Shown: positions 10,361-20,969, numbered from the stretch's first letter. The stretch: 64,000 nt of DNA from JAEUIG01 sp046349775 (GCA_046349775.1 JAXMBS010000001.1:1-64000); one strand, 5' to 3'. Notes: generated from the letters alone by a model not told the origin. Made by a program: numbers and translations.

Positions 10361-11116
10361 CTACGCGTTGACCCCGCCGTCCACAGTGATCGCGGCCCCG
10401 TTGACGAATGATGCGGACGGAGACGCGAGGAACCGCACGACGGCGGCGACTTCCTCGGGCTTGCCGTAGCGGCCGGCGGGGACCATTTGTGCCATACCGG
10501 CAGCCGCCGGGTTTTTCGACGGGTCGGCCGGGTTCATGTCGGTGTCGATGGGTCCCGGCTCGACGACGTTGGATGTGATGCCGCGCTTGGCCAGGTCGTG
10601 AGCGAAGCCCTTCGCGAGGCCGGCGACGGCGAACTTGCTGGCCGCATAAATGCTGAGACCCGGTCCGATGGCGCGTTCACTGAGAACGCTGCCGATCGTA
10701 ATCACGCGCCCCCCCTTGCCCATGCGCTTGACCGCTTCTCGAGTGCTGTAGAAGACGGCATCAACGTTGACGGCCATTGTTCGCTCATAGAGGGCGGGAT
10801 CGACTTCGTCGATGGTGCCGAGCTCATAGACGCCGGCGTTGTTGACCAGGATGTCGACCTTGCCGCCGTATTCGCGGTCAATGTGTTCGAACAGCTTCGT
10901 GACCGCCTTGGGATCGGCGACATTGCCGCTGATCGTGTGGGCCTTGCCGCCGGCGCGTTTGATTGAATCGACGACTTCCTTCGCGGCTCCTTCACTTTTC
11001 GAGTAGTTGACCAGAACCGTGGCGCCATCCTCCGCGAGCACCTTTGAAATGGCGGCTCCAATGCCGCGGCCGCCGCCTGTGACGAGAGCGACTTTTCCGG
11101 AAAGGGGTGCTGACAT
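10361..11116 (-). CDS. SDR-family oxidoreductase, FabG-like
   Basis: This 251-residue short-chain dehydrogenase/reductase has the Rossmann motif VTGGGRGIGAA near the N-terminus, NNAG in the middle, and the catalytic Ser with YAASK (SVLSERAIGPGLSIYAASK). The ending, FVNGAAITVDGGVNA, is typical of the classical FabG-like subfamily, which uses NAD(P)H to reduce carbonyl groups. The substrate cannot be told from sequence; the gene is not next to fatty-acid genes. An AGGAGG ribosome-binding site sits about 7 bp before the ATG at 11116. It lies downstream of glmS on the same strand but 305 bp away, so separate transcription is likely. Confidence 0.9.
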   Translation of the reverse strand: MSAPLSGKVALVTGGGRGIGAAISKVLAEDGATVLVNYSKSEGAAKEVVDSIKRAGGKAHTISGNVADPKAVTKLFEHIDREYGGKVDILVNNAGVYELGTIDEVDPALYERTMAVNVDAVFYSTREAVKRMGKGGRVITIGSVLSERAIGPGLSIYAASKFAVAGLAKGFAHDLAKRGITSNVVEPGPIDTDMNPADPSKNPAAAGMAQMVPAGRYGKPEEVAAVVRFLASPSASFVNGAAITVDGGVNA

Positions 11117-11421
11117 GACGTGCCTCCTCCTAGTTCGAGCTGCCGGGCTGGCCCCTCGCGATCACGCGCGGGCGGTTCCCCAGCATGAATGGGCTGCCGG
11201 CTTAGCATCGAGTCCGGCGGGCGCCGCTGCAAGCGGCCGGTTGGAAGAATTACCTGTGCCGCCGGGCGGCCCAACAGACTTCCACAAAGATTTGCGGCAG
11301 GGCTGTGTGGTAGGAAGCAATTCACACACCCGATCGGCAGCATTCTGCCACGGATTGCGTCGGGAACTGACTCCCTCGCTAGCACTCGGGCTATTGGGAC
11401 TGGCTCTTGCCACCTGGCTCA
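11117..11421. other. Intergenic region between glmS and the SDR gene
   Basis: No coding sequence, tRNA or clear terminator was found in these 305 bases on either strand. The last 20 bases before 11116 carry the SDR ribosome-binding site. The rest probably holds the end of the glmS transcript and the SDR promoter. Confidence 0.5.
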
Positions 11422-13273
11422 TCACTCGACCGTCACGCTCTTTGCCAGATTTCGTGGGCGGTCCACGTTGCAGCCGCGCAGGAGCGCGATGTGATATGCG
11501 AGCAATTGCAGGGGAATCGAAGTCACGATCGGCTGCAGGTAATCGTCGACTTCCGGGACGTAGATCACGTGGTCGGCGAGGGCCGTGACGTTGTCGTCCC
11601 CTTCGCACGCAATCGCGATAATCGGCCCGCGGCGGGCGCGGATCTCCTCCATGTTGCTGATCACTTTGTCGTACACGCCGGAGCGTGGCACGACAAACAC
11701 GCTGGGTGTGTGCTCGTCGATGAGGGCGATCGGACCGTGTTTCATCTCCGCCGCCGGGTAGCCTTCGGCGTGGATGTAGCTGATTTCCTTCAGCTTCAGT
11801 GCGCCTTCGAGCGCGACCGGGAAGTTATAGAGCCGGCCGAGGTATAGGAAGTTGGTCGCCGTGCAGTACTGCTGCGCGACCTCTTTGACTGCGTCGTGGC
11901 ACTCCAGCGTGCGGGCGACGGTCTCCGGCATCGCTTTGAGATGCCCGATGAGTCGTTTGCCGGCCTGGTAGGACAGGTGCCTCATCCGTCCGAAGTACAG
12001 TGCGAGCAGTGCGAGCACCGTTACCTGCGATGTGAATGCTTTGGTCGAGGCGACGCCGATTTCCGGCCCCGCGTGAAGATACACGCCCCCATCCGCCTCG
12101 CGCGCAATCGTCGAGCCGACGACGTTGCAGATGGCCAGCGTCGGCAGCCCCTTGCGCTTGCATTCGCGCATGGCGGCGAGCGTGTCGGCCGTCTCGCCGC
12201 TCTGGGTGATTGCGAACACGGCCGTGCGGTCGGACAGCGGCGGATTGCGATAGCGGAGTTCGCTCGCGTACTCAACTTCCACGGGGACGCGGGCAAATTC
12301 CTCGATCAGGTATTCTCCGACGAGCGCCGCGTGCCAACTGGTACCGCAGGCGGTGAGGACGATCCGATCGATGCGCCGGAGCTGCTGCGGCGTGAGGTTG
12401 AGGCCGCCGAATTTGGCCGTCGCTTCGTCTTCATCGAACCGGCCGCGCATCGCGTTTTCGATGGTCTGCGGCTGCTCGAAGATCTCCTTGAGCATGTAGT
12501 GCTCGAAGTCTCCCTTCTCGATTTCGGTCGAGACCTGGTTCAGCGTCTGCACCGCAGGAGAGGCTTGCCGGTGTCGCGATGCCGCAGATCGAGCCGGTCG
12601 GCGGTCAACAGTGCGATCTCGTGATCGGCGAGATAGACGACCTGGTCGGTATAGCCGAGCAGCGGACTGAGATCGCTGGCGATGTAGTGCTCACGTTCGC
12701 CGACGCCCGACCAGCGGACTGCCGTTGCGGGCGGCGATGATCAGGTCGCGGAACAGGATTGCGAGTCGTAGGTCCCCTTCAGCTTGCGGAGCGTGGCTTC
12801 GACAGCCGTGAGATAGGTCTTGTGATTGTCGACCCTGCCGCCGAGCTTGAACTGTTCTTCGAGGTGATGGGCGACGAGATGAGCGACGACTTCCGTGTCC
12901 GGTCGCGCTGTGGAAAGACGTACCCCAGCCCCTGCAACTGGGTGCGAAGCTGGGCGTAGTTCTCGATCACGCCGTTGTGGACGAGGACGACCTCGCCGTG
13001 GCCACCGATATGCGGGTGGGCATTCGCATCCGTCGCCGGTCCGTGCGTAGCCCAGCGGGTGTGGCCGATGCCGACGTTGCCGGTGGCCGGCTCGCCCTCA
13101 AACCTTTGCAGTTCGCTGACGCGGCCGGCACGCTTGCGAATCGCGATGCCGTTATTGGGTTGAGCGACGGCGACGCCCGCCGAGTCATAGCCCCGGTATT
13201 CGAGGCGATGCGGTCCCTCGACCAGGAACTCGGTGACCTCGCGATGCCCCACGTACCCCACAATGCCGCACAT
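11422..13273 (-). CDS. glmS: Glucosamine-6-phosphate synthase (isomerizing), frameshifted in the middle
   Basis: GlmS makes glucosamine-6-phosphate from fructose-6-phosphate and glutamine, the entry to amino-sugar synthesis. The glutaminase domain starts with the catalytic Cys in MCGIVGYVGHREV at 13273 and continues through HTRWATHGPATDANAHPH and LVHNGVIENY. The isomerase part has the two SIS domains (TACGTSWHAALVGEY, ITQSGETADTLAAM, EVEYASELRYRNPP) and the terminal PRNLAKSVTVE. Between about 12550 and 12905 the reading moves through several frames; the expected HLEEQFK-, NHKTYLTAVEATL- and DHEIALLTADRL-like pieces are all present in order. The overall span of about 617 codons is normal. As the enzyme is usually essential, sequence errors are the likely cause. 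Confidence 0.88.
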
Positions 13274-13454
13274 GGCAGGCTGCTCCCCGGCGCCCACGCG
13301 CGCAGCATGCGGGCCGGAAACGCGGAAATCCGCCGCAGCTGTAGGCCAGTTCGGGAAAAGCGGGTCAACGGGGGTTGTCGCTTTGGTAAGGCGGGTCTGG
13401 ACCCGGCGAAGCGGTGTGGAACCGAAACGGCGATGTAGTCTCGAGCGGACTAAA

Positions 13455-13472
13455 GCTGGGTCGCGACCCAGC
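13455..13472. repeat. 18-bp perfect palindrome upstream of glmS
   Basis: The sequence GCTGGGTCGCGACCCAGC equals its own reverse complement. A related imperfect hairpin (GCGGGTCTGGACCCGGC) lies about 60 bp closer to glmS, near 13390-13408. The pair sits between the small lipoprotein gene and glmS, both on the minus strand. It could be a transcription stop, a REP-like element or an operator; nothing decides between these. Confidence 0.6.
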
Positions 13473-13483
13473 CTAATTGACAG

Positions 13484-13920
13484 GCTAGGCACAGCCGTCG
13501 CACGAGCCTCCGCTCGGAGCACGGCAATTTCCGGCTCCAGCGTGACCTGATAGACAGTCGTCCGCTCGATCAGCTGTCCGCCATCTTTGCGGACTTTTCG
13601 GTGCCACCGGCACGTTTTCGTAGGGCAGAACGGGCCGTTCCGGATCAGTGAGCCGATACTCCATCAGCTTGGCGCTCCTTCAGGCTGATCGTCATCGACG
13701 AGTCGCACGGGGAGTTGCGGCTGCGCAGCGTGTGCGCTGCCGGCCTTCCCGGGTTTCGAGGGCGTCAATCAGGACTTCTTTTCGCGCGGCCGCTGTCATA
13801 CGACAGATCAAGTTTGGTGCCCGACGGGTCACACCCTGCAATCCACATCGTCACAGTCAGATAAACAGCCGAAACACACTGGTACATATCTCGGCGTCCA
13901 GTCCGTACTCCATTCGACAT
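13484..13920 (-). CDS. Small lipoprotein following the DUF1559 gene, frameshifted
   Basis: From an ATG at 13920 there is a positively charged start (MSNGVRTGRRD), a hydrophobic run and a lipobox, WIAGC, followed by DPSGTKLDLSYDSG. The frame then breaks several times. Reading across the frames gives an ordered series: KEVLIDALETREG, then VRLVDDDQPEGA, then KLMEYRLTDPERPVLPYENV, then KDGGQLIERTTVYQVTLEPE and IAVLR. This matches the layout of small secreted lipoproteins that often follow DUF1559 genes in Planctomycetota: an Ala/Leu helix, a 'VxDxD...GAxLxxY' core and a final 'VxYxV' strand. The 3' limit is approximate. Function unknown. It starts about 60 bp after the DUF1559 stop and is probably in the same transcript. 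Confidence 0.5.
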
Positions 13921-13981
13921 TTGGTCATTCACCACATTCAAACATTCCACCTGCAGAACCTTCGCACATGCGCCCCTGAAG

Positions 13982-15000
13982 TCAAAACTCCCCCACGATC
14001 TCTCCATTCTGCACCGTCCCCAGCGCCCTCAGGTTTTGCCGTCGATGTTGGTGGAGATGAACCGCGCCCGATCCGTCGGCGAGAAGCGAATTCACGCCGC
14101 CGACGTGATAGCTGCGACGTGATGGCGGCGAACGTCGGGCCGCCGGTGCGTTCGCGCTGGCTGTTGATGTCGACGTCGGGAGTCGCCAGGCCGGGACCGC
14201 CGGGAGTTTTCTTATTCGGCGTCCACGCGGTGGTGAAGCCGATGTGGTGGACGATCTCGGCCCACTCAGAGTGCCCGTCGGTCAGGAACGTGCAGCCGCC
14301 GGCTGCGTATTCGGGACAGACGGTCAGCGGATCGGCGTCCGGGGAAGGGACGTTGTTCGGATCATTGATCTGCGAGAATCCACCACAGTCGCGCACGTAG
14401 GGGGTGTAGGCTTTGACCTCGGACATGAGCAGTGTGTTCGATGTCCCGTCCGTGAATTCGCTGATCTTGCGGCTCTGGTTGACGCCGAAGGCCGACCAGT
14501 TGGGAGGCAGCCCGGTCGCCATTGTTGAAGCCGGTCCAGACGTACCAGTCTCCCATGCAACCGTAGCTGGTGCCAGCGATTGTGCCGTAGACGGCGTGCA
14601 CCTTTTGCTGTTGGTTGGGATCGCTGGGGCACAGGATCAGGTCCAGCCGGCGGCCAACCGCCACGATGGCGGTCAAATCACCGTACAGCGCATCGGGATT
14701 AGTGGCATTGTAGAGGTTGGCTTGTTCCACATAGGGCATGATCCGCAGAAATGCCCCCATGTAGTTCGTCTGCAGCGCACCGTCGCGTCGCTTGATGACG
14801 ACAGACGCCATCGGGAACCGGCCCAGCGACGACTCGTAATTGTGCAGCGCCAACCCCATCTGCTTGAGGTTGTTCCTGCATTGCGTGCGGCGAGCCGCTT
14901 CCCGGGCCTGCTGGACGGCCGGCAGGAGGAGCGAGATCAGGATCGCGATGATGGCGATCACGACCAGCAGTTCGATCAGCGTGAAACCACGTCGGCGCAT
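13982..15000 (-). CDS. DUF1559 pilin-like protein, frameshifted
   Basis: The N-terminus, MRRRGFTLIELLVVIAIIAI, is a type IV pilin/pseudopilin prepilin signal, followed by the DUF1559 opening QAREAARRTQCRNNLKQMGL. DUF1559 proteins are massively expanded in Planctomycetota and are thought to be surface or secretion-related pseudopilins. The frame shifts near 14500 (into SAFGVNQSRKISEFTDGTSN), near 14110 and twice more close to the end. The classical ending SYHVGGVNSLLADGS, then GKTWRALGTVQNGEIVGEF, is recovered with a stop at 13982-13984. A Cys-rich loop (GFSQINDPNN...CPEYAAGGC) lies in the middle. Paired with the lipoprotein at 13484-13920. Confidence 0.85.
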
Positions 15001-15310
15001 GGGACGATCCTTCGATGCAAATGACGGTCGCAAGGCGTCCCGAGCTCGCTGCAAGAGCCGTGGCTGCGGGGGACGCTGCCTGTTCGATCGTGCTCAAAAT
15101 GCCGCAGCATCTCCAGCGGCATGACGCTCGTGCGCGGAACGCCATTTGGTCATACGCCTTTGTTCGCCGGGATGTTGGCCGAACGTGCTGCAAAATCTGA
15201 GATTTGTCGGATTGTTGGCGATTGGCCAATCGTCGCCAGAAAAACTCAACGGCTCCCAAGTCCACGACGTACAACGCATGCACCATTGGGCCGATTCGAA
15301 GGTTCCACGA
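15001..15310. other. Divergent promoter region with a 14-bp palindrome
   Basis: These 310 bases separate the DUF1559 gene from the secreted hydrolase, which point away from each other, so both promoters should lie here. No gene is seen. The stretch 15219-15232 (CGATTGGCCAATCG) is a perfect palindrome about 80 bp before the hydrolase start and could be an operator; this is inference only. Confidence 0.4.
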
Positions 15311-16926
15311 ATGCGCGGCGCCCAGGTAATGTTCTTGCTGGCAATTCTCATTCCCGGCACCGGCCACGCCATCGAGCCAGCGCAGCTCGACCGCATGTGG
15401 GACTTTCAATCGGACACCGTCGGCCCAGCCGTAGCCGGCTACCGGGTCGCAGTCGGCGAATGGACGATCGCGGCCGATGGGCAGAACAAGGTCCTCGCAC
15501 AAACGGCCGGGAACGCGGAACTTCGGTATTCAACCTGATCTTCCGCCCGGACGTGATGTACGAGAACGTCGAGGTCGGCGTCCGACTGAAGGCGAACAAC
15601 GGGATCGTCGATCAGGGGGCGGGATTGTCCTGGCGGGCGAAGAATGGCGGCACGTATTACGTGGCGCGAGTTCAATCCACTGGAGGACACGTTCCGGGTT
15701 TACAAGGTGATCGACGGCAAGCGATTTCCAGCTCGGCGGCGTGAAGGCCCCGGGGGACACGAACTGGCACACGCTGCAGATCTCGATGCAGGGGACGAAG
15801 ATCGCGTGCATTCTCGACGATTCAATCAAGATCGAGATCGAGGACAACTCAATTCGCGGCTTCGGACGAATCGGCCTCTGGTCGAAAGCCGATGCGCAGT
15901 CGTGGTTCGACGACCTGAAGGCGTCCGGAATCGGCATTGCAGCGCGCCGGAAGAACCGCTGGGGCCGACGAAGGAGTTCGAGATCAAGAGCGACCGCGCT
16001 TCTATCTGGGAGGGCAGGGTCGACCTGTGGGATCCGGGCCGGTAATGCGTTCTTCAATGACGCGGTAACGGAGCGGTTCGTCCGCAACTTCGACAACATG
16101 AACGCCCACGGGATCAACCTCATCGGGGCCTACATCCAGGGAGTGAATGCCGGGTTTCCCAACGGGGATGCAGGGCTCAACGGATTCACCCGCGACGGCG
16201 AAGTCCTGCCGGAGGTAGCCCGCCGGATCGAGTGGATGTGCCGCGGGCCGACGCGCGCGGCATGGTAGTCATGATCGGCATCTGTCTCCGCAGGAACAGG
16301 ACTTCTATGATGACCGGGCAGCCAGAACGCCATCAGGAACACGGCAAAGCTGCTGGAAAATGCGCTGCGCAATGTGTTTGTCGATCTCTGTCTGATTCTG
16401 CGACTCGCCGCTGCGGATGGACAATCGGCCTACGCGAGCCCGATGGCCGATGAAAAAAGACCGGCTACAGGCGTGGTTCAAGGCGGTCGCACCGCAGATC
16501 GAGGGCGGCGTCTGCCCGCACTGGAAATCGAAGACGAAAGACAGCTATCCGACGATGGACGTGCGGATCATCCAGAAGGCGATGCCGATCCCGCAGACCG
16601 GCTGGGTGGTGAACGTCGAGCCGGTCCGCGAGGACTACTTCAACAACGACGGCATCTTCAACGCGACGAACCTCGAAGCGATCTTTGCGAATTGCCGCAA
16701 CTATCTCGACGCACCGAACGCGGTGTTCATGTTCCACTCCGGGCACATCCAGGGGGTGACGAACTTCAGCGGGACGGCGCCGCATGCCGAGATGGGGGGC
16801 TACGGGACCGGCCCCACCGATCGTGGGATCAGATTCTATTACGAGTGGGTGCGTGACAACGTGGGTCGGTGGCAGTACCCGCAGCACGTGCCGGCCGAAG
16901 CGTTTTCGATCAATCCACAGGGGTGA
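15311..16926 (+). CDS. Secreted LamG/DUF1080-like plus barrel hydrolase, multiply frameshifted
   Basis: The start at 15311 gives a signal peptide (MRGAQVMFLLAILIPGTGHA). It is followed by a concanavalin-like domain of the DUF1080 type: MWDFQSDTVGPAVAGYRV, GAGLSWRAKNGGTYYVARV, TFRVYKVIDGKRF, GDTNWHTLQISMQG and FGRIGLWSKADAQSWFDDL. A TIM-barrel-like region follows (EIKSDRASIWEGRVDLWD, NMNAHGINLIGAYIQ, RGMVVMIGI, FHSGHIQGVTNFSG), ending at 16926. At least five frame changes are needed, near 15530, 15670, 15735, 15960-16030 and 16260-16440. The pieces are in order and of good quality, so this looks like one recently damaged or mis-sequenced gene of about 540 codons. A carbohydrate-active role is likely; the exact family is not certain. 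Confidence 0.55.
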
Positions 16927-16928
16927 GC

Positions 16929-17084
16929 ATGGCCGCATATCATTCGAAGGCTGCACCCGGCGTCTATCACAGCCGAAAAGATTGCAACATCGGTAGCAAG
17001 ATTGAGAAGGAACATCGGCGTTCGGGCGACGGCGGCCGCACGCTGTGCTGGGAGTGCATTCGGCTGGCACGGCAGAAACGGTAA
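16929..17084 (+). CDS. 51-residue Cys-containing protein of unknown function
   Basis: This very short gene starts two bases after the hydrolase stop codon. The product has the order VYHSRKDCN, then GSKIEKEHRRSGDGGR, then TLCWECIRL. Cys19, Cys40 and Cys43 with His14 could bind one zinc ion. I know of small bacterial proteins with this general look (YH..., Cys, a basic stretch, GGR, then CxxC), but I cannot name a family with confidence. There is no signal peptide, so it should be cytoplasmic even though the gene upstream encodes an exported protein. Base composition is less GC-rich than in its neighbours. Confidence 0.6.
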   Translation: MAAYHSKAAPGVYHSRKDCNIGSKIEKEHRRSGDGGRTLCWECIRLARQKR

Positions 17085-17114
17085 GCGTGCGCTCTGGCAG
17101 AATTGCACAACAGC

Positions 17115-18479
17115 CTATTCGCGGTCGAGCGAATTCGGCTCGATCCGCAGCCAGATCCAGCAGAGCGCTGCCGCCAGATACGTGGCGGCGAACAGCAGCA
17201 GCACGGCGTCCCAACTGGTGCGGACCGCGTCGCCGGGGCTGCCGCCGGCCAGCCGTTCAACTGCCGCCCGGTAATGCGGTACCCCCCACGCGAACAGCCC
17301 CGCGCCGAAGTTGCCGAACATGTTCATTGTGCTGAACACCGCCGGCACGTGCCGACCGCCGACGTCGATCGTCACCGCGTAGGCACAGGGGGCGCCGAAT
17401 CCCGCCATAAACACGCCGACACTGATCAGCAGCACCGCCGGCAACGGCTGCTGCACAAAGTACGCCGCGCCGACGATTGCGGTGCACAACAGCAGCGTGA
17501 CGGTTGCGACCCCTTTGCGCGCCATGTTGAGGCTGCCGCCGCGGAGCAGGATGAAGTCGGACACGCCGCCGCCGACAAAGGCGGCCGTCATCAGGGCGAG
17601 GACCGGCAGCGCCGTCAGCCACGCCGACTGGGTCAGGTTCACTCCCCGCGTCTCCTGCAGATACTTGACGAACCAGGTCGCAAAAAAGGCCTGCGCTCCG
17701 GCCCGGAAAATCTGCTGTGCGCAAATCAGCCACATCGTCTGGCTGCCGAGCAGCTTCAGCCACGGCGTGGCGGGAGCAGGATCATGCGCTACGCCGGTTT
17801 CTTTCGCCGCGCTGCCGCCGGCAATCAACTCGCGCTCCGCGCCGTTCACGGAGGGGTGCTCGCGCGGTTCATTCCTGAACCAGCGTGCGAATCCCGCCGC
17901 CCAGACAAAGCCGGGCAACGCGAACAGCACAAACATCTTGCGCCAGCCGATGGCGCCGATCAGCGTCCCGGCGACTGCGATGCCCAGTGCGCTGCCCGCC
18001 TGCATCGATCCGCCGAGGAGTCCGGTGGAGCGCGCCCGCTCCGTCAGCGGATGCCAGCGGGCGATCGTTTGCGTCGCGCACGGGAACATTCCTGCCTGCG
18101 CGACCCCCATCGCCATCCAGGCCAGCAGGAGCGCGACGTAGGACTCCGCCTGGCTGAACGCCACCACCGCCAGCGAACTGACGACGGTGAACAGCACCAG
18201 CATCAACCGCGAACCGAAACGCTGCCCCAGCCAGGCAGTCGGTATTTGCGTAAGCGCATACGTCCAGAAAAACGCCGGGCCCATGACGAGGCCCATCTGC
18301 TTCTCGCTCAGCGACAGCGACAGTCGAATCTCGTCCTGAGCGGCCCCGATGCTCGTCCGGCTCAGGTACGCAATCGCCGCCACGGCCGCCAGCCACGCCG
18401 CGACAACCCACCGCACGCGCGTCGCAGTCGCGGTGACGTCTGTCCCAATCGCGGCAGATTCCGAAACGGACGTCGCCAT
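17115..18479 (-). CDS. Major facilitator superfamily transporter
   Basis: This 454-residue membrane protein has about 12 hydrophobic helices and the MFS pattern WLGQRFGSRLMLV between helices 2 and 3. The sequence RTSIGAAQDEIRLSLSLSEKQMG near the start and WRKMFVLFALPGFVWA in the middle resemble the anion:cation symporter (phthalate permease/sialate-type) branch, which moves organic acids, but the substrate is not fixed by sequence. The ATG at 18479 (MATSVSESAAIG) was chosen because the longer frame has no hydrophobic content before it. It is 64 bp downstream of the PQQ-like gene on the same strand and may be co-transcribed with it. Confidence 0.85.
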   Translation of the reverse strand: MATSVSESAAIGTDVTATATRVRWVVAAWLAAVAAIAYLSRTSIGAAQDEIRLSLSLSEKQMGLVMGPAFFWTYALTQIPTAWLGQRFGSRLMLVLFTVVSSLAVVAFSQAESYVALLLAWMAMGVAQAGMFPCATQTIARWHPLTERARSTGLLGGSMQAGSALGIAVAGTLIGAIGWRKMFVLFALPGFVWAAGFARWFRNEPREHPSVNGAERELIAGGSAAKETGVAHDPAPATPWLKLLGSQTMWLICAQQIFRAGAQAFFATWFVKYLQETRGVNLTQSAWLTALPVLALMTAAFVGGGVSDFILLRGGSLNMARKGVATVTLLLCTAIVGAAYFVQQPLPAVLLISVGVFMAGFGAPCAYAVTIDVGGRHVPAVFSTMNMFGNFGAGLFAWGVPHYRAAVERLAGGSPGDAVRTSWDAVLLLFAATYLAAALCWIWLRIEPNSLDRE

Positions 18480-18543
18480 GCGACGCGCTCCTCTTCGAGT
18501 CGCGGCTAAACAACCCCGAATCCTTCGTCCTGCCAACGACCCA

Positions 18544-19809
18544 CTACTTTCCCACGCACCACACGTGACCGAACGTCCGCAAAAAGATCTCCCCGTCCGA
18601 AATCGCCGGCGTGGAGTTACTCGACTCTCCCAAATCGTTTTCCGCCAGCAGTTCGTGCTGTTTCGGGTTCGGAGCGAACACGCGGGTGATGCCTTTCTGC
18701 CCGGTGACATACAGCCGCCCGTCGGCGAGGACGATCGAGCCCCAGTGCGGGCCGGCCGATCCGCGCGGGACTTCCCACGTCTGCTCCCCGGTGGCGGCTG
18801 TCAGGCACTGCAGCGAGCCGCGGTCGTCGGCGTTCGCCAGGTACACGTGCCCGTCGACAATCACGCCGCTGCCGATCCGTTGCGGGTTCTGTTTGTCCCA
18901 GCCGGTATGCCACAGGCGATGCGCGGCCGTCATGTCGCCGCGTCCGCCGAGCTTGAACGCCATCGCCGGACCTTGGAAGCCTCCGGCCGTCACGATCAGA
19001 CCGTCCCCCCGCATCGGCGATACGTACGCCAGGTCACCCCGATTGCTGCTCGTGCCGCCGATCCACCACATCAGTTGGCCGCTGCTCGGATTGTACGCGG
19101 CCGCGCGCGTCGGCAGGCTGCACAGCAGTTGCGGGGAGTTGTCGACGGTGATCAGCAGCGGCGTCGTCCACGCGCCGATGTAGTAGCTCTCTTCGTTGCT
19201 GCCGCCGGGCTCCGGCGTTTCCCACAGCGTCGCGCCTGTTTCGAGATCGAGCGCCGTCAGAAAGGTCCGCTCCCCCGGACCGCAGAGCTGGATCACCTTG
19301 CCGTCGTGAAGGATTGGCGACGAAGCGTAACCCCACATGTGGACAAACTTCCCCAGGTCGCGCGACCATTGGAGGTTTCCCTCCAGGTCATAGCAATGCA
19401 TCCCGGCCGACCCCTCCCACGTGACGACGCGCTTCCCGTCGCTGACCGGCGTGCTCGCGCAGTGCGGGTTCGTCTTGTGCGTGGTCTCCGGCTCGTCGTA
19501 CGTGACGGTCTTCACCCACAGTTGTTGGCCAGTCGCACGATCGAAGCAGAACAGGTGCCGCTGGCGTCCGTCGTCCTCCGGGCAGGTGACAAAGACCCGT
19601 CCCGCAATGACGATGGGACTGCTGTTGCCGTCCGCCGGCAGCTCGGCTTTCCAGCGGATATTCTTCTCCGGTCCCCACTCGACCGGCAGACCGGTTTCGC
19701 CCGTGGCTACGCCATCGCCGTGCGGGCCGCGAAACGCCGGCCAATCCCCGGACCGAAGATTCGCCGAGAACAAGGCCACAGCGGTCAGACAGTAGATGCC
19801 CGTGCGCAT
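18544..19809 (-). CDS. Secreted PQQ-like beta-propeller protein
   Basis: A signal peptide (MRTGIYCLTAVALFSANL) is followed by GDWPAFRGPHGDGVA, then propeller blades with GQQLWVKT, GNLQWSRD, GATLWETPE, GQLMWWIGG and GEQTWEVPRG. It is 421 residues long and belongs to the same broad family as 9014-10294, but is clearly divergent from it. An AAGGAG ribosome-binding site lies 5 bp before the ATG. An extracytoplasmic binding or sensing role is likely; nothing shows quinone-dependent catalysis. It precedes an MFS transporter gene, so a shared role in uptake or turnover of a nutrient is possible but unproven. Confidence 0.85.
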   Translation of the reverse strand: MRTGIYCLTAVALFSANLRSGDWPAFRGPHGDGVATGETGLPVEWGPEKNIRWKAELPADGNSSPIVIAGRVFVTCPEDDGRQRHLFCFDRATGQQLWVKTVTYDEPETTHKTNPHCASTPVSDGKRVVTWEGSAGMHCYDLEGNLQWSRDLGKFVHMWGYASSPILHDGKVIQLCGPGERTFLTALDLETGATLWETPEPGGSNEESYYIGAWTTPLLITVDNSPQLLCSLPTRAAAYNPSSGQLMWWIGGTSSNRGDLAYVSPMRGDGLIVTAGGFQGPAMAFKLGGRGDMTAAHRLWHTGWDKQNPQRIGSGVIVDGHVYLANADDRGSLQCLTAATGEQTWEVPRGSAGPHWGSIVLADGRLYVTGQKGITRVFAPNPKQHELLAENDLGESSNSTPAISDGEIFLRTFGHVWCVGK

Positions 19810-19959
19810 CGATACTCCTTGGGTTCGAGAGGCGGCCTGAGTAGGATCAGGCTACCCGAACCCGCCAGCCGGAGAAACCGATGACGGGCGACGCCGGCAG
19901 ATCCACCGTAGCCGGGCTGCTTCCCAGATGCATCCGGCCCTCATGCAACATGGCCACGC

Positions 19960-20328
19960 ATGCCGACGCACCTGTTTGTTTACGGCACGCTGATGACCGG
20001 CGAGTCACGGCATCGCTACCTCGCCGCGGCAACGCTCATCGGTGCCGCCCGCACAACTCCGGAGTACCGGCTGTTCGACGCCGGCGACTATCCGGCACTG
20101 GTGGCCGACCCGGTCGGTCAATCGATTGCCGGCGAGCTATGGCTCGTTGGCGATGATACGCTGCGCGAATTGGATGAAGTTGAAGGCACGGACGAAGGCC
20201 TGTACGCGCGAGTTCCAGTCCATCTGCAGCCGCCATTCGACAAGCGCGCTGCAGAAACGTACATCTATCTCCAGAGCGTCGCGGGCCTGCCGGAAATCAA
20301 CGGCGACTGGCGCGAAAGACGACGTTAG
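19960..20328 (+). CDS. Gamma-glutamylcyclotransferase-like protein
   Basis: This 122-residue cytoplasmic protein starts with LFVYGTLM, the phosphate-binding-like loop of the gamma-glutamylcyclotransferase fold. It goes on with YRLFDAGDYPALV and LRELDEVEG, whose Glu corresponds to the catalytic acid of the family. Such proteins cleave gamma-glutamyl compounds to pyroglutamate, but many bacterial members have no tested substrate. It is shorter than the eukaryotic enzymes and typical of the bacterial single-domain group. It is divergent from the PQQ-like gene and 65 bp upstream of the TMEM175-type gene. Confidence 0.85.
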   Translation: MPTHLFVYGTLMTGESRHRYLAAATLIGAARTTPEYRLFDAGDYPALVADPVGQSIAGELWLVGDDTLRELDEVEGTDEGLYARVPVHLQPPFDKRAAETYIYLQSVAGLPEINGDWRERRR

Positions 20329-20393
20329 CAGGCGCGTCGAGCAGCCCGGCTGCTGCCAAACAGCATGGCCGCTGACCAATTCAACGATCGATC

Positions 20394-20969
<576 letters not shown>

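Noticed and set aside
13648..14400. 250-codon plus-strand open frame
   Set aside because: It lies opposite the DUF1559 and lipoprotein genes and reads as low-quality sequence.
17103..18509. 468-codon open frame on the plus strand
   Set aside because: Antisense to the MFS transporter; rich in Arg, Gln and His without any domain.
18349..19884. 511-codon open frame on the plus strand
   Set aside because: Antisense to the second PQQ-like gene, which has a signal peptide and propeller motifs.
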